In this document: positions 46,685 to 57,383 of the stretch, in pieces
Numbering within the stretch: the stretch's first letter is position 1
Layout: each line of letters starts with the position of its first letter
Source: Haematospirillum jordaniae
Lineage (GTDB): Bacteria > Pseudomonadota > Alphaproteobacteria > Rhodospirillales > Rhodospirillaceae
Assembly (NCBI RefSeq): GCF_001611975.1
Contig: NZ_CP014525.1
Span: 426,001 to 490,000, forward strand
Length of the DNA stretch: 64,000 nucleotides
Direction of reading: 5' to 3'
Program-made: the position numbers and the translations under genes
The notes under the pieces: model-generated
Told to the model about the DNA's origin: nothing
The model's input: only the letters and a program-made list of their open reading frames with translations
The model's database searches: none

Positions 46685-47027
46685 GATCAACCTCCGGAAG
46701 GAAAAAACGACCGGGACCAAGCATAAGGGCGAGAAGGCACCCTGAAAAAACAATGACGAAACAGATAGTAATACAAACATGAGTCCATCAAAACGACCAT
46801 AGACATTTTTGGTCCACCGGGACCAGAGAATTCCCGTAAAAGTAGCTTCTCTTTGGGGGATTGTCTTTCCCCTGACAATCCTGTATAGGGATCGGCTCTG
46901 TTTGCAAGCGGCGAGGCTGTGTATCAGGCTGCGTGACAGCCAAGATGCCGGGCATGCCCACCCGCAGCAACAGAAGCCCGGCCCACATGTGGAACCGGGC
47001 AGGACCAGAACTGTCAAGGACTGAAAA
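46685..47027. other. divergent intergenic region before rpmI
   Basis: No gene is seen. It carries the candidate promoter of rpmI at 46861-46889 and the divergent start region of the TAXI gene. infC, often found upstream of rpmI, is absent. Confidence 0.5.
46861..46889 (+). promoter_or_regulatory. candidate promoter of rpmI-rplT
   Basis: TTGTCT (46861-46866), 17 bases, then TATAGG (46884-46889). This gives a leader of about 130 bases before rpmI, in which L20 autoregulation could act. Confidence 0.5.
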
Positions 47028-47222
47028 ATGCCCAAGATGAAGACCAAAAGCGCTGTCAAGAAGCGCTTCCGCCTGACCGGTACCGGCAAAGTCCGTGCCA
47101 ACGTTGCCTACAAGCGTCACATGCTGCGCAATAAGCCCCAGCAGATGAAGCGCCAGGCTCGTGGCACCATGATCCTGTGCGACAGTGACGCCCGGATCGT
47201 CAAGCTGTACATGCACGGCTGA
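47028..47222 (+). CDS. rpmI: 50S ribosomal protein L35
   Basis: 64 residues, starting MPKMKTKSAVKKRFRLTGTG and rich in Lys and Arg. AAGGA stands seven bases before the ATG. Followed 37 bases later by rplT. Confidence 0.98.
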   Translation: MPKMKTKSAVKKRFRLTGTGKVRANVAYKRHMLRNKPQQMKRQARGTMILCDSDARIVKLYMHG

Positions 47223-47259
47223 CGCCGTCATTCACCGTTCAGGATAAGGAAATCATACC

Positions 47260-47616
47260 ATGTCTCGTGTGAAACGCGGCGTCACCTCCCATGCCCGTCA
47301 CAAAAAAGTCCTGAAGCTCGCCAAGGGCTATCGGGGCCGCAATTCCACCAATTTCCGGATTGCGATTGAAAAGGTCGAAAAGGGCCTCCAGTACGCCTAC
47401 CGCGATCGTCGCAACAAGAAGCGCGATTTCCGTGGCCTGTGGATCCAGCGTATCAACGCCGGTGTTCGTGAACTGGGCCTGACCTATTCCCGCTTTATCG
47501 ATGGCCTGCACAAAGCTGGCATCGAGCTTGACCGCAAGGTTCTTGCTGATCTCGCTGTGAGAGAGCCGGAAGCCTTTGGCCAGCTGGTCGAAAAAGCCCG
47601 GGCTGCTCTTGGCTGA
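47260..47616 (+). CDS. rplT: 50S ribosomal protein L20
   Basis: 118 residues. [19 protein letters not shown] and [15 protein letters not shown] are the family N-terminus, and [20 protein letters not shown] the central part. Needed early in 50S assembly and often autoregulates its operon. Followed by a hairpin and a clear terminator before pheS. Confidence 0.98.
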   Translation: MSRVKRGVTSHARHKKVLKLAKGYRGRNSTNFRIAIEKVEKGLQYAYRDRRNKKRDFRGLWIQRINAGVRELGLTYSRFIDGLHKAGIELDRKVLADLAVREPEAFGQLVEKARAALG

Positions 47617-47703
47617 TCAGGGGGCACCCATGGTGCCCTGACATGCCGATAGTCGTCTGCTAGGTTCATGCCACGCAGGCGGCCTTTCGGTGTAGTGCCT
47701 GAG

Positions 47704-47738
47704 AAGGGTTGCTCGCTACGGGGCAGCCCTTTTTCTTT
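47704..47738 (+). terminator. intrinsic terminator between rplT and pheS
   Basis: AGGGTTGC and GCAGCCCT pair over 8 bp (one G-T) around a ten-base loop, then a T-rich run (TTTTCTTT). It lies about 100 bases before the pheS ATG, so it could end rpmI-rplT transcription or serve as an attenuator for pheST. Confidence 0.75.
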
Positions 47739-47838
47739 GCCTTTGCTGCAAACTATCCGGAAGCACAGCCCTCCGGTAGCCCGTTCGGGGCCTCTGCCCC
47801 TGTCCCCCCCCTGACTGTTCCGGGAAGGTTCTGGATCC

Positions 47839-48915
47839 ATGGATACTCTGGATACCCTGCGTAACGAGCTTCTGGAAGCGGTCCAATCCGCCCCTGATGC
47901 CGATACCCTTGAAGCTGTGCGCGTTACCGCGCTGGGCAAGAAAGGGCGCATTACCGATCTGATGAAAACACTCGGCCACATGACCCCCGAGGAGAGACGC
48001 AGCTTTGGCCAAGCAATCAATGCCGTAAAAGACGAGGTTGCGGCCCTGCTGGAAAGCCGTAAAGCCGCTTTTGCCGAGGCCGCCCTAGAAGCACGCCTTA
48101 CCTCTGAGCAGGTTGACATAACCCTGCCGGTGCGCCCTGAAACATCTGGCACCCTACACCCGATCAGCCAGACCTGGGATGAAGTGGTCGCCATTTTTGG
48201 CCAGATGGGCTTTAGCGTTGCTGAAGGTCCGGACATCGAGGATGACTTCCACAACTTCACGGCACTGAACTTCCCGCCTGGGCATCCTGCCCGCGAAATG
48301 CATGACACGTTCTTCCTCTCCGAACAGGAAGACGGAACACGGAATTTGCTGCGCACCCATACCAGCCCGGTACAAATCCGCACCATGCTGGCACAAAAGC
48401 CGCCCATCCGGGTAATCATTCCCGGACGGACCTACCGGTGTGACTCCGATATGACCCACACCCCGATGTTTCATCAGATCGAGGGCTTGGTCATCGACAA
48501 GGCCGTGCACATGGGGCATCTGAAAGGATGCCTGAAGGAATTTGTAGAGGCTTACTTCGAATTACCCGACGTTCCGGTCCGGTTCCGCCCCTCCTTCTTC
48601 CCGTTCACAGAACCATCTGCCGAGGTGGATATCGGGTGCTCCCGCAAGGGGGGCGAACTGAAAATTGGTGAAGGCAATGACTGGCTGGAAATTCTGGGCT
48701 GTGGCATGGTGCATCCCAATGTACTGAAGGCCTGTGGGCTGGATCCGGAAGAGTATCAGGGCTTTGCTTTTGGCATGGGGCTGGAGCGGATTGCCATGCT
48801 GAAGTACGGCATCCCCGACTTGCGAACCTTTTTTGAATCTGACGCACGCTGGCTGAAGCACTATGGCTTTGCCCCACACGACGTACCAAGCCTGACCGGA
48901 GGGCTGACCCGATGA
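47839..48915 (+). CDS. pheS: phenylalanyl-tRNA synthetase alpha subunit
   Basis: 358 residues. N-terminal coiled-coil (about 1-90) then the class II catalytic core: [19 protein letters not shown], motif 2 region [19 protein letters not shown], and motif 3 [14 protein letters not shown] near residue 313. Charges tRNA-Phe with PheT. Its TGA overlaps the pheT ATG by four bases. Confidence 0.98.
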   Translation: MDTLDTLRNELLEAVQSAPDADTLEAVRVTALGKKGRITDLMKTLGHMTPEERRSFGQAINAVKDEVAALLESRKAAFAEAALEARLTSEQVDITLPVRPETSGTLHPISQTWDEVVAIFGQMGFSVAEGPDIEDDFHNFTALNFPPGHPAREMHDTFFLSEQEDGTRNLLRTHTSPVQIRTMLAQKPPIRVIIPGRTYRCDSDMTHTPMFHQIEGLVIDKAVHMGHLKGCLKEFVEAYFELPDVPVRFRPSFFPFTEPSAEVDIGCSRKGGELKIGEGNDWLEILGCGMVHPNVLKACGLDPEEYQGFAFGMGLERIAMLKYGIPDLRTFFESDARWLKHYGFAPHDVPSLTGGLTR

Positions 48916-51314
48916 AATTCACCCTGTCCTGGCTGAAAGATCACTTGGAAACCGATGCCTCCTTGGATGAGATCGGAAAAACCTTGACCTCGATCGGGTT
49001 GGAAGTTGAAAGCATCACAGACCCGGCCGCAACCTTGGAAGGTTTTATAACGGGTCATGTCAAGACAGCAGAAAAGCATCCCGATGCGGATCGTCTGCGG
49101 CTGTGTACCGTTGATATTGGGGATAAGACGCTTCAGATCGTGTGCGGTGCCCCCAATGCCCGCGCAGGGATCAAGGTTGCAGTAGCAGTTCCCAGCTGCA
49201 TTATCCCGGCAACCGGTGATGTCCTGAAAAAAGGGACCGTGCGTGGCCAAGAAAGCCAAGGGATGATGTGCTCTTCCCGCGAGCTGTGCCTAGGCGAAGA
49301 CCACGATGGCATTATTGAGCTTCCGGATGACACCACGGTCGGACTCCCGCTCGCCACTGCCCTGAACTTGGACCCTGTCATTGACATCTCGGTAACCCCG
49401 AACCGGGCTGACTGCCTAGGTATCAGGGGCATCGCACGTGACTTGGCCGCAGCGGGACTGGGAACGCTGAAGGCGGACACGCCGGCTGTTACCGCTGTAC
49501 CTGCGGCGTTTACGAGTGGCCTGTCCATCATACGTGACCTGCCTGAAGACGCCGACACCGCCTGTCCTTATTTTGCCGGGCGCCTGATCCGCGGCGTGCA
49601 CAATGGTGAAAGCCCGGCGTGGCTGAAGAAGCGCCTGCATGCTATTGGGCTGCGCCCGATTTCGGCCTTGGTTGATGTCACCAATTATCTCACGTTCGGC
49701 TGGAATCGCCCCCTGCATGTGTTTGATGCCGGGCGTGTATCCGGACCACTGACCGTGCGCATGGCCAAGGACGGAGAAACCCTTCTGGCCTTGAACAACC
49801 GCGTGTGCACTTTGGACGCATCGATGGTTGTCATTGCAGATGCAAAGGGCGTGCAGTCTGTCGGGGGTGTCATTGGCGGTATGGAAAGTGGCTGCACGGA
49901 AGATACAACAGACGTAATCATAGAAGCGGCCCTTTTTGATCCCGCACGCATTGCGGCAACCGGGCGGCGCCTGAATATTGTGTCCGACGCCCGCTATCGC
50001 TTTGAACGCGGGATTGATCCTGCCTCGGTCATGGAGGGCATGGAACGGGCCACCCGCTTGATCATGGACCTGTGCGGCGGAGAACCGGGCGATATCGTCA
50101 CGGTTGGCACCACGCCTTCATGGAAGAAATCCATAACACTACGTCCGGAGCGGGTTGAGAAACTGGTAGGTATGACCGTTGGCATTGACCGGATGCTGAC
50201 CCTGCTCGACCGTCTGGGATGTGCACCAAAACTGGAGAACGGGATTATTCATGCCACCCCCCCATCCTGGCGAGTTGACTTGGAGGCAGAGCATGACCTT
50301 GTGGAGGAGGTCGCACGCCTGCATGGCTATGACAGCCTTGAGGCCATTCCTCTTCCACGAAAAAGCATGCCGGTTCGTATCCTGAGCCCACGCCAGAAAA
50401 TCACACGCCTTGTGGCCAGGACACTGGCATCACGTGGCCTGCATGAAACTGTGACCTGGTCCTTCATGTCGTCTGATCACGCTCCTGCTTTCGGTGGCGG
50501 CCAGGATGACGTGCGCCTTGCCAATCCTATCTCTGCTGATCTGGATGTCATGCGTCCTTCGATCCTGCCGAACCTGATCGCGGCAGCAAGCCGTAACGCT
50601 GCACGTGGCATGGCCGATCTCGGGCTGTTCGAAACCGGACCCCAATTCCAAGGCGGCATGCCGGGACAGCAAAAGTTGATGGCAACGGGCCTGCGTACCG
50701 GGAAGACGGGTCCGCGTCACTGGGACACACGTCCACGTACAGTGGATGTCTTCGATGCGCGGGCTGATGCCCTAGCCGTTCTAGAAGCTGCCGGCGTTGC
50801 AACGATAAACCTACAGATCACGGCCGATGCTCCGGCATGGTACCACCCTGGTCGTTCGGGATCCTTGCGCCTTGGCCCAACCATTGTCGCGACATTCGGG
50901 GAGATACACCCACGCATCCAGCGCATGATGGATGCCAAGGGAAGCATGGTTGGCTTTGAGGTCTTCCTGGAGGCACTCCCCCTTCCACGGAACAAGCCGG
51001 GAAAGGCTCGTCCCCTGCTGAAAGCATCTCCATTCCAGCCCTTGGAGCGCGATTTTGCCTTCGTTGTGGGCAAGGACGTCTGCGCAGACACCATGCTGCG
51101 TGCGGCACGCAGCGCGGACAAAACACTGATAACAGCTGTCAGCGTCTTTGATGTCTATGAAGGTCAGAATGTACCGGAAGGACAGAAGTCAATTGCACTG
51201 TCTGCAACCCTGCAACCGATGGACAGAACCCTCACGGACGAAGACATCGACGGCGTCTGTCGCAAGATTGTTTCAGCCGTCGAAAAAGCGAGCGGTGGCA
51301 CACAGCGCGCCTGA
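48912..51314 (+). CDS. pheT: phenylalanyl-tRNA synthetase beta subunit
   Basis: 800 residues. A tRNA-binding EMAP-type domain (about 40-150, [10 protein letters not shown]), B3/B4 editing domain (about 205-380), B5 (about 400-470, [23 protein letters not shown]), the catalytic-like core and a C-terminal ferredoxin-type anticodon-binding domain (about 705-797, [12 protein letters not shown]). Overlaps pheS by four bases and is coupled to it. A terminator follows directly. Confidence 0.98.
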   Translation: MKFTLSWLKDHLETDASLDEIGKTLTSIGLEVESITDPAATLEGFITGHVKTAEKHPDADRLRLCTVDIGDKTLQIVCGAPNARAGIKVAVAVPSCIIPATGDVLKKGTVRGQESQGMMCSSRELCLGEDHDGIIELPDDTTVGLPLATALNLDPVIDISVTPNRADCLGIRGIARDLAAAGLGTLKADTPAVTAVPAAFTSGLSIIRDLPEDADTACPYFAGRLIRGVHNGESPAWLKKRLHAIGLRPISALVDVTNYLTFGWNRPLHVFDAGRVSGPLTVRMAKDGETLLALNNRVCTLDASMVVIADAKGVQSVGGVIGGMESGCTEDTTDVIIEAALFDPARIAATGRRLNIVSDARYRFERGIDPASVMEGMERATRLIMDLCGGEPGDIVTVGTTPSWKKSITLRPERVEKLVGMTVGIDRMLTLLDRLGCAPKLENGIIHATPPSWRVDLEAEHDLVEEVARLHGYDSLEAIPLPRKSMPVRILSPRQKITRLVARTLASRGLHETVTWSFMSSDHAPAFGGGQDDVRLANPISADLDVMRPSILPNLIAAASRNAARGMADLGLFETGPQFQGGMPGQQKLMATGLRTGKTGPRHWDTRPRTVDVFDARADALAVLEAAGVATINLQITADAPAWYHPGRSGSLRLGPTIVATFGEIHPRIQRMMDAKGSMVGFEVFLEALPLPRNKPGKARPLLKASPFQPLERDFAFVVGKDVCADTMLRAARSADKTLITAVSVFDVYEGQNVPEGQKSIALSATLQPMDRTLTDEDIDGVCRKIVSAVEKASGGTQRA

Positions 51315-52112
51315 TCAGATCATCCCCCTGTCGTCACCGCATGACGGGGGGCTTTCCTTCTTCGCCCCTGAATCAAGGGAAGAGGCATTATGCACAAAAC
51401 CGGTATCACCGGGGCATATGCTGGTGCACGTATCAAAGCCAGGCAGCCGATAACGCAAACAGCAAAGCCTGCGGTGCAGTCCGCCATTATCCAAGCGCAC
51501 AACGGGATGATGGAGTGGATTGTCTTGACCAGACGGCCTGTACACTTCATTGGCCAAGGCTTCCCGTACCGCCTCGGCACGCCGGGGGCGATAAGAACGG
51601 ACAGCAAGGCATGACAAGGCCCAGTCCCCGGCCCAAGCCGCATTGCTCCATAAAAGACGAGGCGCAATATGCACGGCTTCGGAAATAGCCATGACAAAGG
51701 GTTCCATGTGTCCATCAACAAGGGACCACGCGTAAGCAAGTGAACCGGGAAGGCCAGTATCAACAACAGACACCGGCTCATCCAGACGCAAGGCGACCGG
51801 AGATCCACAATCATCAAAAACGATGGAAACCTGATCCAGCGCCGTTGCGGTGTGCCGCTCCATGACCAGCGACAAGCCCAGAAGACCTGGAAGAACAGTG
51901 TCAAAGTACCTCTGAGCCCACAGGGATACCAAGGAACAATCATCCGGCTGGACCCCATACGAACGGGAAAAGCGTTCCAATACACCACGAACTACCGCCC
52001 TGTCCTGAAGGGCAGAACCGGGAACAAAGCAGCGAGTATCATCGGGAAAGACAATGGATTGAGACCATGCCTTCAGAGGCCCCGGGAACATTTTCTTCAA
52101 TGCCGCCCTCAT
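51315..52112 (-). CDS. FhuF-like siderophore-iron reductase
   Basis: 265 residues from ATG 52112 (AAGGTGGGAC upstream); the longer frame to 52244 has none. FhuF proteins reduce ferric siderophores in the cytoplasm with a [2Fe-2S] cluster. The C-terminal cluster motif RRLCCLRYRLPGFDTC, then TSIC, is C-C-x10-C-x3-C; typical FhuF has two residues between the last two Cys, so the third gap is one longer here. VLPGLLGLSLV and the N-terminal body fit the family. Its last codons overlap the pheT terminator hairpin; the stop codon at 51315 directly abuts the convergent pheT stop. Confidence 0.8.
   Translation of the reverse strand: MRAALKKMFPGPLKAWSQSIVFPDDTRCFVPGSALQDRAVVRGVLERFSRSYGVQPDDCSLVSLWAQRYFDTVLPGLLGLSLVMERHTATALDQVSIVFDDCGSPVALRLDEPVSVVDTGLPGSLAYAWSLVDGHMEPFVMAISEAVHIAPRLLWSNAAWAGDWALSCLAVRSYRPRRAEAVREALANEVYRPSGQDNPLHHPVVRLDNGGLHRRLCCLRYRLPGFDTCTSICPGDTGFVHNASSLDSGAKKESPPSCGDDRGMI
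51324..51360 (+). terminator. terminator of pheST
   Basis: CCCCCTGTCG pairs with TGACGGGGGG (with G-T pairs) around an eight-base loop, followed by a C/T-rich tail (CTTTCCTTCTT). It lies ten bases after the pheT stop and within the end of the convergent FhuF-like gene. Confidence 0.85.
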
Positions 52113-52167
52113 GAAAACTGTCCCACCTTGTGTAAACAGACCGACATCCCTGTGTCCTGAATGACAA

Positions 52168-52644
52168 TCATACTGGCTTCTCCCGGCGCAACGTTCTGGC
52201 CATACGCCATCCCATGCGCGCCAGCGGAGGAACCTGCTCACCAAGTGTTCCTCCGCCTTGCCCGATCAGGGCTGGCGTATGGAAATCCCGAACCCGAACC
52301 CAAGCCACCTCGGCCGCATCATCTCCGGCTACTCCATCACCATCTTCCCACTGACAGTAAACTGCATTCAGCACGTAGTGATACCGCACAGCACCGGCAA
52401 TATCCCGATCAATGACATCAAAGGCAGCAAAGGCCACAATCCCGCGGGCACGCACACCCGTCTCTTCATGCAGTTCCCGTTCAGCCGCAGCCAACAGGGG
52501 CTCTCCCAGATCCAGACGCCCCCCGGGGAATCCCCAGCTTCCGGCATCAGGGGGGTGACGACGACGGACAAGAAGAACACGGTTTCCCCTCGGAACCACG
52601 GCCAAGACAGCCGGCACCGGAGAACGGGGATAGCGACTGTTCAT
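52168..52644 (-). CDS. Nudix hydrolase
   Basis: 158 residues from ATG 52644, AGGA upstream; a TTG at 52659 would add five residues. The Nudix box is complete: GGRLDLGEPLLAAAERELHE followed by ETGV, with the conserved Gly, Glu and the RE..EE core. Cleaves a nucleoside diphosphate linked to another group; substrate not predictable. Just downstream of the HD-GYP gene on the same strand (16 bases), so probably co-transcribed, then the FhuF-like gene 55 bases further. Confidence 0.94.
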   Translation of the reverse strand: MNSRYPRSPVPAVLAVVPRGNRVLLVRRRHPPDAGSWGFPGGRLDLGEPLLAAAERELHEETGVRARGIVAFAAFDVIDRDIAGAVRYHYVLNAVYCQWEDGDGVAGDDAAEVAWVRVRDFHTPALIGQGGGTLGEQVPPLARMGWRMARTLRREKPV

Positions 52645-52659
52645 AGGCTGTTCCTGCAA

Positions 52660-54399
52660 TCATGACCGTGGCAGAAATGTTGTACAGGCGTGATCATCCA
52701 TCTGATCCGGATGCAGGAAACGCTGCGCATAATCACGATAAACCCCGGCTTTCAGGAAAAGTTCAAAGACATCCCGATCCAGATGTCCTGATTCTACCAT
52801 GGACTGCAGGATGCGAAGACATTCACTGATCTTCTTGGGAGTTTTGTAGGGACGATCTGCTGCCGTCAAGGCCTCGAAGACATCGGCTACAGCCATCATT
52901 TTCTCGGTTACCCCCATGTCCTCCCCGCGCAAACCCCGAGGATAGCCGCTTCCGTCAATTTTCTCATGATGATTCCCGGCGATATCAGGGACTCGTTGCA
53001 TCTTGCGGGGGAACGGCATCTGGGACAGCATATCCTGCGTAACAACGATATGGTCGTTGATAACCTGACGCTCTTCGGCTGTCAGGGTTCCACGTTCAAC
53101 CGACAAGTTATAAACCTCGCCACGATTGTAGATGCCAACGTAATGATCATCTCGATCCTGCAAAAGGGTTTCAACAGCCGGGGCCGGGGTACGCTCCGCC
53201 TCACTCAGGCGCTGTTTCTCCTCCCACGACAAACCCAAGGTGCGATCAAACGTACGAATAAATGTCTGGGCACCGATCGCGGCAAGACGCTGAATATCCC
53301 CCGGATCAGCTCGCTCGGCCCCAACATTCAGGCGGGCAACCAAGGCAAACTGCTCATCCAGCTCCGCACAACGGGCTGCGAAACGCGCTTCAGCCTCCTC
53401 ACGCGAGAGGGTGCCATCCAGACTGGCCCGCAGCATGGCAATCTCGGCATCCCGGCGCAAGACCTCGAAACGGGTACGAACCTCGTGAATACGGTCGTAG
53501 GTCGTTTCCAGCTTGGTTGCCTTATCAACAACATACTCCGGCGTCGTGACCTTTCCGCAGTCATGCAACCAGCCCGCCAGATGCAGCTCATACCACTGGT
53601 CCGCATCCAGACTGAAATCAGCAAAAGGACCAGATGTTGCATCACAGGCTGCCTTGGCCAACATTTCAGCCAAGACCGGTACACGTTCACAGTGCCCCCC
53701 GGTATAAGGGGATTTGGCATCAATAGCCCGGGCAAGCACGGTAATAAAGCTGTCCAGCAGATCCCTCTGGCCCTGTAGAAGCTTCTGGTTGTCAATTGCC
53801 ACAGCAGCCTGACTGGCCAAGGCTTCCACCATTGGCCTTATGGCATCACCAAATGGCACCACATGCCCTTCACTGTTCCGGGCATTGATCAGCTGCAGGA
53901 CACCGATCACCTCGCGGGCTGTGTTGCGAAGGGGAAGTGTCAAAAAAGAGCGGGAGCGATAACCGGTCCCCGCGTCAAACCGACGGGTGCCGGAGAAATC
54001 AAATCCTTTCTCGGTATACGCATCGCGGATAACAATGCTTTCCCCTGTCAAGGCCACATAGGTCGCAACATTGGCGCGGTTGCCGGCTCCGGTTGCCGGA
54101 TCGTACAGGGGCAGCGGAGGAAAGGGGATGGAAACCCCGGTTGTTCCACCCATGGCAATCTTGAGGGTATCATTGCGAACAATATCAAAATGCAGGCTAC
54201 GCCCATCTTCAGACAGCAGATACAACGTTCCGCCATCTGCGTTGGCCAGACTCTTGGCCTCCACCAGAATCCTTTCGGTCAACCGGTTGTGGTCGCGCTC
54301 GGCTGACAGGGCAATGCCCAGCTCTATCAGGCGCGACAGAACCCGGTCACGGTCCGCAATACCCCGGTTGTCCTGATCAGGGTTATCCCCACATTCCAT
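52660..54399 (-). CDS. GAF/HD-GYP cyclic di-GMP phosphodiesterase
   Basis: 579 residues from ATG 54399 (GGGAGA upstream); other possible starts extend to 54444. A GAF domain (about 25-205) is followed by an HD-GYP domain. It begins [20 protein letters not shown]; the HD pair is in GWLHDCGKV (about 277-285) and [14 protein letters not shown] (about 477-490) gives the GYP motif. Between them lies an insert of about 135 residues (about 300-435) rich in charged helix, seen in one branch of this family. It lowers cyclic di-GMP and so could promote motility over attachment. Confidence 0.93.
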   Translation of the reverse strand: MECGDNPDQDNRGIADRDRVLSRLIELGIALSAERDHNRLTERILVEAKSLANADGGTLYLLSEDGRSLHFDIVRNDTLKIAMGGTTGVSIPFPPLPLYDPATGAGNRANVATYVALTGESIVIRDAYTEKGFDFSGTRRFDAGTGYRSRSFLTLPLRNTAREVIGVLQLINARNSEGHVVPFGDAIRPMVEALASQAAVAIDNQKLLQGQRDLLDSFITVLARAIDAKSPYTGGHCERVPVLAEMLAKAACDATSGPFADFSLDADQWYELHLAGWLHDCGKVTTPEYVVDKATKLETTYDRIHEVRTRFEVLRRDAEIAMLRASLDGTLSREEAEARFAARCAELDEQFALVARLNVGAERADPGDIQRLAAIGAQTFIRTFDRTLGLSWEEKQRLSEAERTPAPAVETLLQDRDDHYVGIYNRGEVYNLSVERGTLTAEERQVINDHIVVTQDMLSQMPFPRKMQRVPDIAGNHHEKIDGSGYPRGLRGEDMGVTEKMMAVADVFEALTAADRPYKTPKKISECLRILQSMVESGHLDRDVFELFLKAGVYRDYAQRFLHPDQMDDHACTTFLPRS

Positions 54400-54590
54400 G
54401 CCAGTCTCCCGCATGCATTCACAGCCCTTGCCTGCCATATGCATACGAACAGGTCAAGGTCAGGGAACACCAACAGGATAGGACAAAAAGGATCTGCATC
54501 CCGGGCTGGTCCGGTGTAATGTGGCCGACTGGACCAACCGAAGGGGACTTCAATCCCCTGAATCAGACAGCCAAAGTGGAAGTCCTGCCA

Positions 54591-56099
54591 ATGCCTTATG
54601 CTTCGCTGCGCGAGTTTATGGATGTCCTGGAAAAGAAGGGACAGTTGTGCCGGGTTCACGAACCCGTGTGTACAGAACTGGAAATGACCGAGATCCAGAC
54701 CCGCCTTCTTGCGGAACAGGGGCCTGCCGTCCTGTTTGAAAAGCCGGTCCGGGCTGATGGAACCCCGTATGCCATGCCCGTTCTGGTCAATCTGTTTGGA
54801 ACCGTGGAGCGAGTCGCCATGGGGATGGACCGTACAGCTCATGAACTGCGGGATGTTGGCCAGATGCTGGCCTTCCTGAAGCAACCCGAACCACCGGGGG
54901 GATTCCGCGAGGCATGGAACATGCTGCCTCTGCTGCGCACCGTCATGGCTATGCAACCGGGAAACGTACGCTCCGCACCGTGTCAGGAGATTGTTATTCC
55001 CGGGGATCAGGTCGACCTGTCAAACCTGCCAATCCAATCCTGCTGGCCGGGCGAGCCTGCACCGTTGATCACATGGCCCTTGGTTGTCACAAAAGGTCCG
55101 GGCAAAGACCGCGAAGATGTGTTTAATCTGGGCATTTACCGTATGCAGGTAACCGGGAAAAACACAACACTAATGCGCTGGTTGCAGCATCGCGGCGGGG
55201 CACAGCACTACCGCCGCTGGGGACAGGCAAAAAGAGAACCCATGCCGGCAGCTGTTGTTCTTGGAGCTGATCCCGGCACAATTCTGGCAGCCGTTACCCC
55301 TGTCCCCGAGACACTATCGGAGTACCAGTTTGCCGGACTGCTGCGAGGCAAAAAAGTAGACTTGGTAGACTGCAAGACCGTCCCCCTGAAAGTGCCGGCC
55401 GGGGCCGAAATTGTCTTGGAAGGGCATGTCATGCTGGACGAGTTCGGTGACGAAGGACCCTATGGTGACCACACCGGATATTATAACAGCGTGGAACCCT
55501 TCCCCGTCTTCCGGGTTTCCTGCATGACCATGCGCCGGGATCCCGTTTATCTGTCTACCTTTACCGGACGCCCACCCGATGAACCAAGCGTCCTGGGTGA
55601 AGCCCTGAATGATGTCTTTGTCCCGCTACTGTCCCAGCAATTCCCCGAAATTATTGACTTCTGGCTACCACCGGAAGGATGCAGTTACCGTATCGCGGTC
55701 GTGAGCATCAAGAAAGCCTACCCGGGCCATGCCCGCCGGGTCATGATGGGCGTGTGGTCCTTCCTGCGTCAGTTCATGTACACCAAGTTTGTGATTGTCG
55801 TTGATGATGATATCAACGTCCGTGACTGGAAGGACGTCATGTGGGCCATATCAACGCGTATGGACCCTGCGCGCGACATTATGGTGGTTGATGGCACACC
55901 AATCGATTACCTAGACTTTGCCAGCCCGGAAAGTGGTTTGGGCGGGAAGCTCGGCATGGATGCCACCAACAAAATGCCGCCGGAAACCCATCGCGAATGG
56001 GGCGAGAAGATCCGCATGTCCGATGATGTTATCGAAGCGGTCACGCGAAAGTGGGCGCATTACGGACTGCCCGGACGTGGTACACCAATCTGGAAGTAG
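54591..56099 (+). CDS. ubiD: UbiD-family decarboxylase (ubiquinone pathway)
   Basis: 502 residues from ATG 54591, GGAAG upstream. Decarboxylates the polyprenyl-hydroxybenzoate intermediate with prenylated FMN supplied by Ubi[20 protein letters not shown] is the family N-terminus. [29 protein letters not shown] residues near 300 include the metal and prFMN acidic ligands ([15 protein letters not shown]). [13 protein letters not shown] and [17 protein letters not shown] follow. No ubiX is in the window. Confidence 0.96.
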   Translation: MPYASLREFMDVLEKKGQLCRVHEPVCTELEMTEIQTRLLAEQGPAVLFEKPVRADGTPYAMPVLVNLFGTVERVAMGMDRTAHELRDVGQMLAFLKQPEPPGGFREAWNMLPLLRTVMAMQPGNVRSAPCQEIVIPGDQVDLSNLPIQSCWPGEPAPLITWPLVVTKGPGKDREDVFNLGIYRMQVTGKNTTLMRWLQHRGGAQHYRRWGQAKREPMPAAVVLGADPGTILAAVTPVPETLSEYQFAGLLRGKKVDLVDCKTVPLKVPAGAEIVLEGHVMLDEFGDEGPYGDHTGYYNSVEPFPVFRVSCMTMRRDPVYLSTFTGRPPDEPSVLGEALNDVFVPLLSQQFPEIIDFWLPPEGCSYRIAVVSIKKAYPGHARRVMMGVWSFLRQFMYTKFVIVVDDDINVRDWKDVMWAISTRMDPARDIMVVDGTPIDYLDFASPESGLGGKLGMDATNKMPPETHREWGEKIRMSDDVIEAVTRKWAHYGLPGRGTPIWK

Positions 56100-56163
56100 A
56101 CGATGCGGCAGAAGCTAGGAAAGGCCTGTGCCGTCCACCTCAAATACCGTAGTAGTTACGATA

Positions 56164-56265
56164 CTAGGCAACAAGCCGCTCCACACCGACGGATACCGGC
56201 GTCAACGGGGAATAGCCCGTATCGCGACGCAAGACTGATAGATCCGCATCAGGATCAGAACAGCC
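56164..56265 (-). pseudogene. decayed C-terminal fragment of an NAD-sugar epimerase
   Basis: On the minus strand an open run between a TAG (56266-56268) and a TAG (56164-56166) translates to DPDADLSVLRRDTGYSPL, then TPVSVGVERLVA. This matches the last ~30 residues of UDP-glucuronate 4-epimerase type enzymes (AD-S-L-RDTG-P-TP--VGV-R-V). The rest of the gene is absent and there is no start. It sits where the epimerase of a surface-polysaccharide cluster would be, next to a WecA-like and a CapD-like gene. Confidence 0.6.
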
Positions 56266-56356
56266 CTACGACGCAGACTCTCTGCCAAGGATTGCGTACT
56301 GTGCCCCGAAGGCTGTATGTCCTGTCCAAGTCTCAAACTTTACCCTTGGAGAACCC

Positions 56357-57376
56357 GTGCCAACGCATCCTGATCTGACAGCCATCCTGCTTGGTCTCGG
56401 CTCCTTGGCCTTCTCTGTTGCCGGCACACGCCTTGTCCTGTTCTGGTTAAAAACCAAGGCAGTCTTGGATATGCCCAACGAGCGTTCCAGCCATACAGAG
56501 CCAACACCACGCGGCGGCGGACTGGCAGTAACACTGGTTGTCATCGCCGGATGGACAGCATCCCTGATCCTGTTTCCCGGAAATCCACCTGTTGCGGTCT
56601 GGATCACCTTGGCTATGGCGCTAGTCCTGTATGGGCTGTCGTGGATTGATGATCGCATCAATCTGAAACGACGGCTACGGTTCCCCATACATGTCATTGC
56701 TGTTACGGGCGCAGTCCTGAGCCTGCCAGACTATGTGCTTGTCCTGCAGGGGGAAGTTCCCCTATGGGCAGACCGCATAGTGACTGTCATCAGCTGGGTC
56801 TGGTTCCTGAATCTGTACAACTTCATGGACGGCATTGATGGCATTACTGGTATGCAGACAGGGTCTATAGGTCTTGGAATTGTTGTTTTATCGAGTATTG
56901 CCGGACTTGGTGCCAATGTACCATGGGCCAGCATGGGCATGACCCTGATTGGCGCCTCCATCGGCTTTCTGCTTTTCAATTGGCACCCTGCGCGCCTCTT
57001 CCTCGGGGATGTCGGCTCCATTCCGCTGGGATTCCTGACCGGGTTCCTCCTGGTCATGCTGGCAGGAGCCGGTTATCTGGCAGCGGCTCTGATTCTTCCG
57101 GCATATTATCTGGTTGATGCGACCGTTACATTGCTCCGACGTATTGCAACGGCAAAACCGATTGCCCAAGCACATCGTGAACATTTTTATCAGGTTGCCG
57201 TGCACAGCGGCGGGCTCTCTCACAGCGCTGTAACGCTATACATTATGGCTGGAAACATGGCCTTGCTGATTGCAACCATCGTGTCCGTGACCCTAGGTCC
57301 TGCTGCGGGAATTCTTTTTGCGTGCATTCCGGTACTCTTTCTTCTTTTCCGTTTCACACGACGCACGCTAGTCTAG
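56357..57376 (+). CDS. WecA/MraY-like sugar-phosphate transferase
   Basis: 339 residues, GTG start at 56357 (TTGGAG upstream). About ten membrane helices. DMPNERSSHTEPTPRGGG, WIDDR, NLYNFMDGIDGI and LFLGDVGSIPLGF are the four conserved loops of polyprenyl-phosphate N-acetylhexosamine-1-phosphate transferases. It starts a lipid-linked surface sugar chain. Paired with the CapD-like dehydratase gene, seven bases downstream. Confidence 0.94.
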   Translation: MPTHPDLTAILLGLGSLAFSVAGTRLVLFWLKTKAVLDMPNERSSHTEPTPRGGGLAVTLVVIAGWTASLILFPGNPPVAVWITLAMALVLYGLSWIDDRINLKRRLRFPIHVIAVTGAVLSLPDYVLVLQGEVPLWADRIVTVISWVWFLNLYNFMDGIDGITGMQTGSIGLGIVVLSSIAGLGANVPWASMGMTLIGASIGFLLFNWHPARLFLGDVGSIPLGFLTGFLLVMLAGAGYLAAALILPAYYLVDATVTLLRRIATAKPIAQAHREHFYQVAVHSGGLSHSAVTLYIMAGNMALLIATIVSVTLGPAAGILFACIPVLFLLFRFTRRTLV

Positions 57377-57383
57377 GCACCCA

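Noticed and set aside
46687..47101. N-terminal extension of the TAXI binding protein in the long frame
   Set aside because: A GTG at 46684 with GGAGG upstream directly precedes a proper signal peptide; the extension lies in the rpmI leader region.
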